A DNA stretch of 64,000 bases from Novosphingobium sp. 28-62-57 (GTDB taxonomy: Bacteria; Pseudomonadota; Alphaproteobacteria; Sphingomonadales; Sphingomonadaceae), in NCBI GenBank assembly GCA_002256985.1, contig NCGO01000001.1:248001-312000 (forward strand). Direction: 5' to 3'. Position numbers and translations under genes: made by a program. Shown here piece after piece: positions 51,712-61,403 of this stretch. The stretch's first letter is position 1. Each line of letters opens with the position of its first letter. Under the pieces are notes generated by a model. It saw only the letters and a program-made list of their open reading frames with translations. It was not told the origin of the DNA and ran no database searches.

Positions 51712-53378
51712 AGAGAACCACTCTTCCTGTCCGCCTGGCTTTGCTGGCTGCCACGGCCTTTGCCGCGGCTCCTGCTCATGCGCAGTCTCTCGGATACGAA
51801 AACGTCGATGGTGGCGATGTCGCTGCGTCCGGCGGTTCAACAGGCATGCGCACCACGGTCCGGCCCTATATCGAGGCCGTGCAGAATGTGCTGTGGGAAC
51901 TGGCTCCCGGAGACGACGTGCTGACCTACAGTTCGCTGGCGGCGGGCGTGGACGTGGCCTTGCGCGGGCGGCGGACCGAGGGTGCGATTTCGGTGCGCTA
52001 TGAACGCCGCATCTCGCAGTCTGATCGCGTGGCCGATGGCGATACGCTCTCGGGCCTTGCGCGGGTCCGCTATGACGTGATCCCGCGCACGCTGTCTGTT
52101 GAAGCTGGCGCGCTGGCGACGCGCACCAACATCGGCCTTGGCGGGGCTTCTGCGATCAACGCGCTGGCCACCAATGATGCGGTGAGCCAGATCTATTCGC
52201 TCTATGCGGGCCCGGCGCTGTCGACTCATGTTGGCGATGTGGCGCTCTCGGCGTCCTATCTGGTCGGATACAACCGGCTGGAGCAGGACAATGTGCTGCA
52301 AGGAACCGCTGGCCAGCCGCTGAACGATATCTTTGACGATTCCATCGTGCAGTCCGGCCAGATTTCCGCAGGCATCGCACCGGGCACGGTCCTGCCAGTG
52401 GGCGTGACAGCGTCGGGCTCATACTTTCAGGAAGACATTTCCAACCTCGACCAGCGCGTGCGCGATGTGCGTGGCGGGGTGCAGGTGTCATATCCGGTCA
52501 CCCAATCGCTCGCCGTGATCGGAGCCATCGGGTACGAGGATGTCGAGATTTCCTCGCGCGATGCGGTGCGCGATGGCAATGGCGTGGCCGTTGTGGGCAG
52601 CGATGGCCGCTTTGTGACTGACACCTCGCAGCCGCGCCAGATCGCCTATGAGACGTCCGGCCTGACATGGGATGCAGGCGTGATGTGGCGGCCCAGCCGT
52701 CGCACGGCGCTGTCGGCCTTTGTTGGCCGTCGCTATGACAGCACGACCTATTACGGCAGCTTCTCCTATGTGCCCGATGCGCGCAGCCAGCTGACCATCG
52801 CTGCGTTTGACAACGTTTCGGGATTTGGCGGGCAGGTGACGCGCGCGTTGCGCGATTTGCCGACCGACTTCGAAGTGACGCGCAATCCCTTCAACGGCCA
52901 GATCGGCGGGTGCGCCAATGGCTCCCAAAGCGGGGGCTGCGTGAACAATGCGCTGTCGTCGGTGGCATCGGCGGTGTTCCGCGCGCGCGGTATCAACGGC
53001 ACCTATTCGCGCCAGATCGGCCGCCTGACTGCCGGGATCGGCGCAGGCTATATCCGCCGCAGCTTCATCGCGCGCGAGGATTCGGTGCTGGGCGCGGCCA
53101 ACGGTGTGCTGGACGAGAGCTACTACGTGAACGCCGGGCTGAATGGCCCGATCGATCGCCGCTCCAGCTTCTCGGTCTCGGCCTATTCCGCGTGGTTTGA
53201 ACCGGGGACGACGGGCGCCGGAAACACTACGGCACTGGGCGCAAATGCCGCCTATTTCCGCAACCTGACCGACCGCTTAGCAGCTTCCGCAGCGGTCGGT
53301 ATAGACAGTTTTAACCAAACTTTGCTTGAAGATCAGGTCATTGCTTCTGCCCTTCTGGGCCTGCGCTATACCTTCTGA
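51708..53378 (+). CDS. XrtA/PEP-CTERM system outer-membrane protein (TIGR03016-like)
   Basis: This 556-residue exported protein has a signal peptide ending PAHAQ, then beta-barrel type alternating strands and a final ...LLGLRYTF with terminal Phe. It corresponds to the outer-membrane protein regularly located between the tyrosine kinase and the ATPase in XrtA loci. It may aid polysaccharide passage or assembly. It starts in the kinase stop (ATGA), and the next gene begins 16 bp later. Confidence 0.85.
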   Translation: MKRTTLPVRLALLAATAFAAAPAHAQSLGYENVDGGDVAASGGSTGMRTTVRPYIEAVQNVLWELAPGDDVLTYSSLAAGVDVALRGRRTEGAISVRYERRISQSDRVADGDTLSGLARVRYDVIPRTLSVEAGALATRTNIGLGGASAINALATNDAVSQIYSLYAGPALSTHVGDVALSASYLVGYNRLEQDNVLQGTAGQPLNDIFDDSIVQSGQISAGIAPGTVLPVGVTASGSYFQEDISNLDQRVRDVRGGVQVSYPVTQSLAVIGAIGYEDVEISSRDAVRDGNGVAVVGSDGRFVTDTSQPRQIAYETSGLTWDAGVMWRPSRRTALSAFVGRRYDSTTYYGSFSYVPDARSQLTIAAFDNVSGFGGQVTRALRDLPTDFEVTRNPFNGQIGGCANGSQSGGCVNNALSSVASAVFRARGINGTYSRQIGRLTAGIGAGYIRRSFIAREDSVLGAANGVLDESYYVNAGLNGPIDRRSSFSVSAYSAWFEPGTTGAGNTTALGANAAYFRNLTDRLAASAAVGIDSFNQTLLEDQVIASALLGLRYTF

Positions 53379-53394
53379 TGCCTGGAGACGGCTG

Positions 53395-54672
53395 ATGTAC
53401 GATGAATTCTATGGCCTGACCGGTCGCCCGTTCCAGCTGACGCCGGACCCGCGCTTTTATTTCGAGAGCGGGACGCACCGCAAGGCGCTGTCCTATCTCG
53501 GCTATGGCCTGGCGCAGGGTGAAGGCTTCATCGTCATCACCGGCGAGGTAGGTGCGGGCAAATCGACGCTGGCCGCACACCTGATGGCCTCGGTGGACCG
53601 GCAACGGTTGACCGCCGCGCAGATCGTGACATCGGCGCTGGATGGTGAAGAGCTGATCCACGTGGCCGCGCGCGCGTTCGGCCTTGAAGTGGCAGGCCAC
53701 GACAAGGCCACCGCGCTCGCCCAGATCGAAGCGTTCCTGCACCACGAAGCGCGCGAGGGCCGCCGCTGCCTGCTGGTGGTGGACGAATCGCAGAACCTTT
53801 CAGTCGAGGCGCTCGAAGAGCTGCGCATGCTCTCCAACTTTCAGCTGGGCGCGCATCCGCTGTTGCAGATCCTGCTGCTGGGCCAGCCAGAATTTCGCAC
53901 GCTTCTGCAAACCTCAAGCGAACTTGAGCAGTTGCGCCAGCGCGTGATTGCCTCGCACCATCTCGATGCGATGGAGCCTTCGGAAGTGGGTGCCTATGTC
54001 GAGCACCGGCTGGCGCTGGTCGGCTGGCAGGGGCGTCCGCAGTTTGAGCCACGCGTCTTTGCCGATCTGGCCAAGGCCAGCGGCGGCGTGCCGCGCCGGG
54101 TGAACCAGATCATCAACCGGCTGCTGCTGATGGGCGCAGTCGAACAGCGTGACCACATCGACGCGGCCATGCTGCAGGCGGTGCTGAACGATCTTGCGGG
54201 CGATGGCGGTTTCAACGCCGCCCAGCCCAAGGTGACGCCGGTTCCCGCAGCGGAAGCGCCCGTGGTTGAACTGCCATCGGCACAAACTCCGCAGAGCTTT
54301 GCTGCACCTGCGCCTTCGTTCGATGACAGCGCATGGCGCGCGGCGCTGGCCGAGCGGGACGAGCAGATTGCCGAACTGCAGCAGGCCATCATCGAACTGG
54401 CCGACATGCGCGCCGCGCCTGCCGAAGCCGTGGTGCCTGACTTTGCGTTTCAGGCGCAGTTGGAGGCCAAGCTGGAAGAGGCCGAGCGTCGCATCGCCGC
54501 GCTGGAAAGCCGCCCGGGCGACGATGCCGTCATGGCCGCGTTCGACGAAGTCCAGCGCCGCATCGCCAGCCTGGAAACACGCACGGCCGAGCAGGAAACG
54601 GCCATCCGCCACACGCTGACGATGCTGATCGAATGGATCGAAGCCGAAGATTTCCACCGCGCCGCAGCCTGA
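53395..54672 (+). CDS. XrtA/PEP-CTERM system-associated ATPase
   Basis: This ExeA-like AAA ATPase of 425 residues begins MYDEFYGLTGRPFQLTPDP, with Walker A GEVGAGKST (about residue 50) and Walker B CLLVVDESQ. Residues after about 290 are low complexity, then form a coiled-coil (LEAKLEEAERRIAALESR). The start at 53395 has GGAGA 6 nt upstream; the frame extends to 53326 inside the outer-membrane gene. Its partner in the export machine is not known. Confidence 0.9.
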   Translation: MYDEFYGLTGRPFQLTPDPRFYFESGTHRKALSYLGYGLAQGEGFIVITGEVGAGKSTLAAHLMASVDRQRLTAAQIVTSALDGEELIHVAARAFGLEVAGHDKATALAQIEAFLHHEAREGRRCLLVVDESQNLSVEALEELRMLSNFQLGAHPLLQILLLGQPEFRTLLQTSSELEQLRQRVIASHHLDAMEPSEVGAYVEHRLALVGWQGRPQFEPRVFADLAKASGGVPRRVNQIINRLLLMGAVEQRDHIDAAMLQAVLNDLAGDGGFNAAQPKVTPVPAAEAPVVELPSAQTPQSFAAPAPSFDDSAWRAALAERDEQIAELQQAIIELADMRAAPAEAVVPDFAFQAQLEAKLEEAERRIAALESRPGDDAVMAAFDEVQRRIASLETRTAEQETAIRHTLTMLIEWIEAEDFHRAAA

Positions 54673-54697
54673 GCGGCAAACTGTTGGGGTGACAGCA

Positions 54698-55576
54698 ATG
54701 ACCGCGCCGTCGCAGGTGCTCAACGGCCTTTCGGTCGACGTCGAGGACTGGTTTCAGGTCGGCGCGTTCGAAACCGTGATCGACCGCAAGGACTGGGACG
54801 GTTTGACCTGCCGGGTGGAGCGCAACTGCGCCCAAATCCTTGCGCTGTTCGATGCCGCCGGGGTGAAAGGCACATTCTTCACACTCGGCTGGATCGCGCA
54901 GCGCTATCCGCAGATGATGCGGCAGATCGCCGATGCGGGCCACGAAATCGCCAGCCACGGCTGGGACCACGCCCGCGTGTTCACGCTGGGGCGCGAAGCC
55001 TTTGCGGCTGACATCACCCGCGCCCGCAAAGTGCTGGAAGACACCACAGGCCAGCGCGTGACCGGCTATCGCGCACCCAGCTTTTCCATCGATGCGCGCA
55101 CGCCATGGGCGCATGAAGTGCTGGCCGAACTGGGCTATGCCTATTCCTCCTCGGTCGCGCCCGTGGTGCATGACCATTATGGCTGGCGCGAGGCACCGCG
55201 TTTCACGTTCCGCCCGGTGGAAGGTGCGGACTTCATCGAAATTCCCGTCACCACCGCCGAAGTCGCAGGCCGTCGCATGGCGGCGGGTGGCGGCGGGTTC
55301 TTCCGCCTGCTCCCTTATGCCTTGTCGCGCTGGGCGATCCGGCAGGTGAACTTGCGCGACGGGCGGCCTGCGGTGTTCTATTTCCACCCGTGGGAAATCG
55401 ATCCCGATCAGCCGCGCCCGCCGGTCGCCCCGCTGAAATCGCGGGTGCGTCACTATACCAATCTTGATGTGATGGCGGCCAAACTGGCGCGGCTTGTTGG
55501 TGAATTCCGCTGGGGCCGCATGGACGAAGTGGCAGCCATCGAAGCCGCGCGTACGCCAGTGAAACGGGCTGCATGA
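54698..55576 (+). CDS. XrtA-system polysaccharide deacetylase
   Basis: This NodB-type deacetylase of 292 residues has LSVDVEDWFQ (Asp motif 1), ASHGWDHARV (HxxxH-like metal motif 2), GYRAPSFSI (motif 3) and FYFHPWEID near the end. It probably removes acetyl groups from the polysaccharide. The frame starts at a GTG (54689), but the ATG at 54698, with GGGG 8 nt upstream, is better. There is no signal peptide, so it acts in the cytoplasm or through another export route. It overlaps the FemAB gene by 4 nt. Confidence 0.9.
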   Translation: MTAPSQVLNGLSVDVEDWFQVGAFETVIDRKDWDGLTCRVERNCAQILALFDAAGVKGTFFTLGWIAQRYPQMMRQIADAGHEIASHGWDHARVFTLGREAFAADITRARKVLEDTTGQRVTGYRAPSFSIDARTPWAHEVLAELGYAYSSSVAPVVHDHYGWREAPRFTFRPVEGADFIEIPVTTAEVAGRRMAAGGGGFFRLLPYALSRWAIRQVNLRDGRPAVFYFHPWEIDPDQPRPPVAPLKSRVRHYTNLDVMAAKLARLVGEFRWGRMDEVAAIEAARTPVKRAA

Positions 55577-56628
55577 ACGCGCCGTTTTTCCCCGAAAGCG
55601 CCGTGGCGCGCCTCGCCGATCCCGGCGATCGCGGTGCGATTGCGCGTTTCCTCGCCGACCATCCCGATACGACCGCATTTCACCGTCTCGAATGGCTGGA
55701 TGCGGTCGAGCGTTCGACCGGGCACAAGACACATATCCTCCTTTCCGAACAGAACGGCGCAATTCGCAGCGTTCTGCCCCTGCACGAGGCGCATTCCCCG
55801 CTGTTCGGCCGCGCGCTGGTTTCCACCGGCTTTGGCGTCGGTGGCGGTGTGGTGGGGGAGGGCGATGCTGCGCTGTTCGCCGCAGCGCAGGAACTGGCGT
55901 TGCGGCTTAATTGCCCCAGCCTCGAACTGCGCGGCGGGCCTTTGCCCGATGCTGCAGGCTGGCACATAAAGACCGACAGCCACGCCGGGTTTGTCATGCC
56001 GCTGGCGGCAGATGATGAAGCGCAATTGCTCACCATCCCGCGCAAGCAGCGCGCCGAAGTGCGGCGCGGGCTGGGCCATGGCATGGAAGTGCGCACCGGG
56101 CGCAGCGATGATGACCGGGCGATGCACTATGCGGTTTACTCTGAATCCGTGCGCAATCTGGGGACACCGGTGTTCCCGAAGCGCCTGTTTGATGCCGTGC
56201 TCGATGGCTTTGGCGATGATGCCGACATTCTGACCGTGCTTCACGAAGGCCAACCGCTGGCCTCAGTACTGAGCCTCTATCATCGCGGCGCGGTCATGCC
56301 CTATTGGGGCGGCGGCGTGTTCGCCGCGCGCACGATGCGTGCCAATGATGTGATGTATTATGCGCTGATGAACCACGCGCGCGCCAAGGGGTGTGACCGG
56401 TTCGATTTCGGGCGGTCAAAGGTCGATACCGGGGCCTATCACTTCAAGCGCAACTGGGGCTTCACGCCCGAACCGCTAAGCTATGCGCACTGGACCGCCG
56501 ATGGGCAGGCCCCGCGCGATGTGAACCCGCTCAGTCCGCGCTATCAGGCCAAGATCAGGTTGTGGCAGAAGCTGCCGCTCGCGGTGGCCAACCGCATCGG
56601 GCCGTTCATCGCGAACGGTCTGGCCTGA
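55573..56628 (+). CDS. FemAB family protein, XrtA/PEP-CTERM-associated
   Basis: This 351-residue GNAT-fold protein of the FemAB-like group has a central acetyltransferase repeat (KQRAEVRRGLGHGMEV, then LPLYHRGAVMPYWGGGVFAARTMRANDVMYYALM) and a C-terminal DFGRSKVDTGAYHFKRNWGF. FemAB proteins transfer amino acids or acyl groups to cell-wall precursors. The group here is encoded only in XrtA loci, suggesting attachment of an aminoacyl or acyl residue to the polysaccharide. It overlaps the genes on both sides. Confidence 0.88.
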   Translation: MNAPFFPESAVARLADPGDRGAIARFLADHPDTTAFHRLEWLDAVERSTGHKTHILLSEQNGAIRSVLPLHEAHSPLFGRALVSTGFGVGGGVVGEGDAALFAAAQELALRLNCPSLELRGGPLPDAAGWHIKTDSHAGFVMPLAADDEAQLLTIPRKQRAEVRRGLGHGMEVRTGRSDDDRAMHYAVYSESVRNLGTPVFPKRLFDAVLDGFGDDADILTVLHEGQPLASVLSLYHRGAVMPYWGGGVFAARTMRANDVMYYALMNHARAKGCDRFDFGRSKVDTGAYHFKRNWGFTPEPLSYAHWTADGQAPRDVNPLSPRYQAKIRLWQKLPLAVANRIGPFIANGLA

Positions 56629-57866
56629 TGCCCGCAGCGCACGAAGTCCTGTTCCTCGCCCACCGCATCCCGTTCCCGCCCGACCGGGGCGACAAGATTC
56701 GCTCGTGCCACGTGTTGCGCCATATCGCCTCGCTCGCGCCGGTTCACGTCGCCTGCTTTGCCGATGACGAAGGCGACATGGGCCACGAGCCGGACCTTGC
56801 GGCCGTGGCCAAAACCCACTGCCTGATCCGCCGCACACGTTCGCTGAAACTGGCAGGCGTTGAGGCGTTGGCAACAGGCAAGCCAGTCAGCCTGACCGCC
56901 TTTGCCGACAAGGCCATTGCCGCCTATGTCGCCCGCGTGCTGGCCGAGCGCCCGATTGGCGCGATCTATGTCTTTTCCGGGCAAATGGCGCAGTACATTC
57001 CGGCAGGCTTCGCAGGCCGCGTGGTAATGGATTTTGTCGATGTCGATTCGGCCAAGTTCGAAGCCTATGCCGCGCAAGGCCGCTTTCCGGTGAGCCAGCT
57101 TTACGCGCGTGAGGCGCGGCTGATGTCGCGCTTTGAAAGCGATGTTGCGCGCCGCGTGGACGCCAGCCTGCTGGTCACGCGCGATGAAGCCGCGCTGTTC
57201 CGCCAGCGGCTGACGCCGGGGGCGCAACCAAACGTTATCGCTCTGGGCAATGGCATCGACACCGACTTTTTCGATCCCGCAGGCATGCCCGCCGCGCCCG
57301 AAATGGCAGGCGAAGGGCCGCAACTGACCTTTACCGGGCAGATGGATTATCCGCCCAATATCGCCGCCGTCACGATGTTTGCGCATGAAGTCATGCCACA
57401 AATCCGCGCCGTGTTTCCGCAGGCGCGCTTCAATGTGGTGGGCCGTGCCCCCACGCTGGCGGTGCGCTCGCTCGAAGGCGTGAACGGCACGCGCGTGACT
57501 GGCGCCGTGCTGGATGTGAGGCCGTGGATCGCCGGGGCAGACCTTGTGGTTGCCCCGCTGACCATCGCGCGCGGGGTGCAGAACAAGGTGCTTGAAGCGA
57601 TGGCCATGGCGCGCCCGGTCTTGGCGACGCCCGAAGCTGCCACCGGTATTGCAGCGCGGGATGGCCAAGAAATCGTGGTTGCTTCGGGAGCTGATGCACT
57701 GGCGAAGCAGGCGCTCAGCTTGCTGCATGACAAGGTTCGCGCGGCCACGATCGGCCAGGCGGCGCGCGCTTTCGTGCTGGAAAAGTGCGGCTGGGCAGGG
57801 GTGCTTGCGCCGCTTGCCGGGTTGCTGGGCCTGACTGGATCGGAGGCGCAAAGCGTTGCCGCGTAA
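56628..57866 (+). CDS. TIGR03087 family PEP-CTERM/XrtA system glycosyltransferase
   Basis: This GT-B fold, GT1/GT4-like glycosyltransferase of 412 residues has LAHRIPFPPDRGDKIRS near the start, nucleotide-sugar binding GNGIDTDFF and a C-terminal RGVQNKVLEAMAMARPVLATPEA (E-x7-E type motif). It begins inside the FemAB stop codon (TGATG). It adds a sugar to the polysaccharide in the cytoplasm. The donor sugar is not predictable. Confidence 0.9.
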   Translation: MPAAHEVLFLAHRIPFPPDRGDKIRSCHVLRHIASLAPVHVACFADDEGDMGHEPDLAAVAKTHCLIRRTRSLKLAGVEALATGKPVSLTAFADKAIAAYVARVLAERPIGAIYVFSGQMAQYIPAGFAGRVVMDFVDVDSAKFEAYAAQGRFPVSQLYAREARLMSRFESDVARRVDASLLVTRDEAALFRQRLTPGAQPNVIALGNGIDTDFFDPAGMPAAPEMAGEGPQLTFTGQMDYPPNIAAVTMFAHEVMPQIRAVFPQARFNVVGRAPTLAVRSLEGVNGTRVTGAVLDVRPWIAGADLVVAPLTIARGVQNKVLEAMAMARPVLATPEAATGIAARDGQEIVVASGADALAKQALSLLHDKVRAATIGQAARAFVLEKCGWAGVLAPLAGLLGLTGSEAQSVAA

Positions 57867-59421
57867 TCTGGCTCTTGATGCTCCCATCGGGCGGGCTTGG
57901 GCGGCGCTGCCTGCGCCATGGCGGCGCGCCTTAAGCTTTCTGGCGCTGGCGTGGCTCGGAAATCTGCTGCTTTTCGCCAGCGATTGGCAGGCGATGTTCC
58001 TGCAATGGTGGGATTCGTCGACCTACAATCACGTGCTGCTGATCCCGTTCATCCTCGGCTGGCTGATTTCGCTGCGCTGGCGTGAAGTGGTCAAGGTTGC
58101 GCCGCAGGCGTGGTGGCCGGGGCTGGTGCTGTTTGCCGGGGCGGGGTTCCTGTGGCTGCTGGGCAGCTTTGCCGGCGTTGCGCTCGCCACGCAGCTTGGC
58201 ACGGTGCTGATGGCGCAAGCCAGCGTGCTCACGCTACTGGGCCCGCGCGCCTCGGCGGCATTGCTGTTCCCGCTGGCTTACATGATCTTTCTGGTGCCCG
58301 CAGGCGATGAACTGATCCCTACGCTGCAGACGATCACGGCGGCTATCACCATGGTCTTGCTCGATATTTCCCAAGTGCCTGCGCATATCGAAGGCGTGTT
58401 CATCACCACGCCCGGTGGCTATTTCGAAGTGGCAGAGGCCTGTTCGGGCGTGAAATTCCTGATCGCGATGATCGCCTATGGCGCGCTCGTCGCCAATGTC
58501 TGCTTCCGCTCATGGCCGCGCCGTATTGCCTTCATGGCCCTAAGCGTGGTCCTGCCGATCCTTGCCAACGGCATGCGCGCCTGGGGCACGATCTTTATCG
58601 CGCAAAGCCAGGGCATCGAATTTGCGGTCGGGTTCGATCACATCTTCTATGGCTGGATCTTCTTTGCGCTGGTCATGGGCTTGGTCATGGCCGTGGCCTG
58701 GCGGTTCTTTGACCGCGCGATTGAAGACCGGATGGTCGATGCTGACGCCATAGTCACCAACCCGTTGCTGGCGCGCTTGGCAGCGTTCGGTATGGGGCAA
58801 GGGCGTGCATTGGGCGCTATGGGCGCGTTCGCTGCGCTGTTCCTCGGCTGGGGTGCAGGGGCCAACCAGCTTGAAGCACAAGTGCCTGCGCGCATTGCCT
58901 TTCCGGCGGTGCAGGGCTGGCAACAAGTCGATTACACCCCGCGCGCGGCGTGGAAACCGCGCCATACCGGGGCTTCGCACGTGCTGCTGGGCCGCTTCCG
59001 CGATGCGGCGGGGCACACTGTCGACATCTCCTATGCGCTCTATTCCGCGCAGAGCGAAGGCCGCGAAGCGGGCGGCTTTGGCGAAGGCGTGCTGACGCCC
59101 GACACCGGCTGGTCATGGGAACGCTCGCCCGCGCCGCTGGCAGGCGGCAAGGCAGACCGTATCCAGACTGCGGGGCCAGTCTTCCGCTTGGCCGAGACTT
59201 TCTACCGTTCCGGCGATCTGCTGACCGGCAGCAACAGCCGCTTGAAACTGCAGAATATTCTCGACCGGCTCCTGCTGCGCGAACAGACCACTGCCGCGTT
59301 GATCCTGAGCGCAGAAGATAGCGTGCCGGGCCAGCCCTCAGCCGAACAATCGATGCGCGCCTTCCTTGCCGCCGCAGGGCCGGTTGATGCGTGGATGGAC
59401 CGCGCGAGTGCAGGCCGCTAG
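57856..59421 (+). CDS. xrtA: Exosortase A fused to EpsI-like domain
   Basis: The N-terminal half is an integral-membrane exosortase with about eight helices and the Cys-Arg-His triad: Cys in VAEACSGVKF (about residue 195), Arg in NGMRAWG (about 241), His in GFDHIFYGW (about 262). It should cleave PEP-CTERM sorting signals. From about residue 310 a soluble EpsI-like domain follows (AFPAVQGWQQVDYTPR ... VDISYALYSAQSEGRE), as is usual for exosortase A of sphingomonads. The start is TTG at 57856, overlapping the glycosyltransferase by 11 nt. The total length is 521. Confidence 0.92.
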   Translation: MPRNLALDAPIGRAWAALPAPWRRALSFLALAWLGNLLLFASDWQAMFLQWWDSSTYNHVLLIPFILGWLISLRWREVVKVAPQAWWPGLVLFAGAGFLWLLGSFAGVALATQLGTVLMAQASVLTLLGPRASAALLFPLAYMIFLVPAGDELIPTLQTITAAITMVLLDISQVPAHIEGVFITTPGGYFEVAEACSGVKFLIAMIAYGALVANVCFRSWPRRIAFMALSVVLPILANGMRAWGTIFIAQSQGIEFAVGFDHIFYGWIFFALVMGLVMAVAWRFFDRAIEDRMVDADAIVTNPLLARLAAFGMGQGRALGAMGAFAALFLGWGAGANQLEAQVPARIAFPAVQGWQQVDYTPRAAWKPRHTGASHVLLGRFRDAAGHTVDISYALYSAQSEGREAGGFGEGVLTPDTGWSWERSPAPLAGGKADRIQTAGPVFRLAETFYRSGDLLTGSNSRLKLQNILDRLLLREQTTAALILSAEDSVPGQPSAEQSMRAFLAAAGPVDAWMDRASAGR

Positions 59422-59430
59422 GGCCGAGCC

Positions 59431-61320
59431 ATGTGCGGAATAGCCGGAATCATCCATACCGAGGGCCTCAAGCCCGTCGACCCTGACCGCGTTCGCCGCA
59501 TGTGCGATGCCATTGCGCATCGCGGGCCGGACGGGGAGGGCGTGTGGACCGCGCCGGGCGTGGGCCTTGGCCACCGCCGCCTGTCGATCATCGATCTTGC
59601 CGGATCGCCGCAGCCGATGGTGGCCGCAGAGGGCGACGCCGTGATCGTCTTCAACGGCGAGGTTTACAACTTCCGCGAATTGCGCGCTGAACTGCAGGCG
59701 CTGGGCGCCACGTTCCGGACCGATGGCGATACCGAGGTGATCCTGCAGGCGTGGCGGCATTGGGGCGTGGACTGCTTGCCGCGCCTCCACGGCATGTTCG
59801 CCTTTGCGCTGCATGATCTGCGTCAGCGCACCACCCTGTTGGCGCGCGACCGGCTGGGCGTGAAGCCGCTGTTCACCGCGCGGCTTTCCGATGGCGCGGT
59901 GATTTTCGGGTCCGAACTCAAAGCCTTGCTGGCGCATCCTTCGCTGCGGCGCGAGATCGATCCGCTGGCGGTGGAGGATTACCTCGCGTGGGGATATGTC
60001 CCCGATCACCGCTCAATCCTGAAGGGCGTGGAGAAGCTTCCCGCCGGGCATTACCAACTGCTCCGCCCCGACGGACCGCCGCCTGCGCCGGTGCAGTGGT
60101 GGGACATATCGTTTGCTGATCGCGCCAAGGGCAGCGCGGATGATCTTGGCGCCCACCTGCTCCACCACATGCGCGAAGGCGTTACCTCGCGCATGATTTC
60201 TGATGTGCCGCTGGGCGCGTTCCTCTCAGGCGGGGTGGACAGCTCCAGCGTTGTCGCGCTTATGGCCGAGGCGAGCACGAACCCGGTCAAGACCTGCTCC
60301 ATCGGCTTTGACGTCTCGGCGCTCGACGAGACCGCCTATGCCGACCGGATCGCTGCGCAATACCACACACAACACTGGAAACGCACGGTTTCCGCCGAAG
60401 ACTTCACGCTCGTTGACCGGCTGGCCGGCATGTTCGACGAACCCTTCGCCGATGCCTCCGCGCTCCCCACCTTCCGCGTGTGCGAACTGGCGCGTGAGCA
60501 TGTGACGGTGGCGCTTTCAGGCGATGGCGCGGACGAAGCATTCGCCGGATATCGCCGCCAGACCTTCCATCACCGTGAGGAACAGGCCCGCCGCCTGCTG
60601 CCCGCCGCCTTGCGCAAGCCGCTGTTCGGCGGCCTCGGCGCGATCTGGCCCAAGGCGGACTGGGCACCGCGCCCGCTGCGGGCCAAGACCACGCTGCTCA
60701 GCCTCGCGGCCTCGGGCGAGGAAGGATACGCGCGGGCATTGGCAGCAACCTCGCCCGAACTGCGCGAAACGCTCTACAGCGCGGATTTCAAACGCTTGCG
60801 TGGCGATTATCGCGCCGAACAGCCGCTGATCGAGCTGATGCGCAATGCGCCCGCCCGCTCCGGGTTGGACCGCGCGCAATATGCCGATCTCAAATTCTAC
60901 ATGCCCGGCGACATCCTGACCAAAGTTGACCGCACCAGCATGGCGGTGGGCCTTGAGGCGCGTGAACCGCTGCTCGATCATCGCCTGGTGGAGTTCGGCG
61001 CGCGCCTGCCCGAATCGCTGCGCGTACGCGGCGCTACGGGCAAATGGCTGATCAAGCAGACCATGCGCCGCTACCTGCCCGAAGACGTGTTGTTCCGCCC
61101 GAAGATGGGTTTCGTCACTCCGATTGCCCAGTGGCTGCGTGGTCCGCTGGCCCACGAAGCGCGCGGGTTGGCCTCCAGCGGGGTGTTGGCGACCACCGGC
61201 TGGTTTGATTCAGCACGGATCGAAGCCCTTGCCGAGGCGCACATCGCAGGCCGGGCCGACCATAGCCGGCTGATCTGGCAGCTGCTTATGTTACGGAAAT
61301 CATTCGAACGGATTAGTTGA
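59431..61320 (+). CDS. XrtA/PEP-CTERM system amidotransferase (asparagine synthase-like)
   Basis: The catalytic Cys2 of class II glutamine amidotransferases is intact (MCGIAGI), and the synthetase half (ALSGDGADEAFAGYRR, about residue 367) contains the PP-loop region (FLSGGVDSSSVVAL, about 267). It uses glutamine to amidate a carboxylate, likely in the sugar or amine precursor of the polysaccharide. At 629 residues it is the typical length for the XrtA-associated form. It starts 9 bp after the exosortase stop and ends the operon. Confidence 0.9.
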   Translation: MCGIAGIIHTEGLKPVDPDRVRRMCDAIAHRGPDGEGVWTAPGVGLGHRRLSIIDLAGSPQPMVAAEGDAVIVFNGEVYNFRELRAELQALGATFRTDGDTEVILQAWRHWGVDCLPRLHGMFAFALHDLRQRTTLLARDRLGVKPLFTARLSDGAVIFGSELKALLAHPSLRREIDPLAVEDYLAWGYVPDHRSILKGVEKLPAGHYQLLRPDGPPPAPVQWWDISFADRAKGSADDLGAHLLHHMREGVTSRMISDVPLGAFLSGGVDSSSVVALMAEASTNPVKTCSIGFDVSALDETAYADRIAAQYHTQHWKRTVSAEDFTLVDRLAGMFDEPFADASALPTFRVCELAREHVTVALSGDGADEAFAGYRRQTFHHREEQARRLLPAALRKPLFGGLGAIWPKADWAPRPLRAKTTLLSLAASGEEGYARALAATSPELRETLYSADFKRLRGDYRAEQPLIELMRNAPARSGLDRAQYADLKFYMPGDILTKVDRTSMAVGLEAREPLLDHRLVEFGARLPESLRVRGATGKWLIKQTMRRYLPEDVLFRPKMGFVTPIAQWLRGPLAHEARGLASSGVLATTGWFDSARIEALAEAHIAGRADHSRLIWQLLMLRKSFERIS

Positions 61321-61403
61321 TTACAGCTTAATTTTCTGCGGCGCGGTAAGGTGATCTTCACCATTACGGACTAATCCAGTGATGAAACTATCGCTGTGGG
61401 TCC

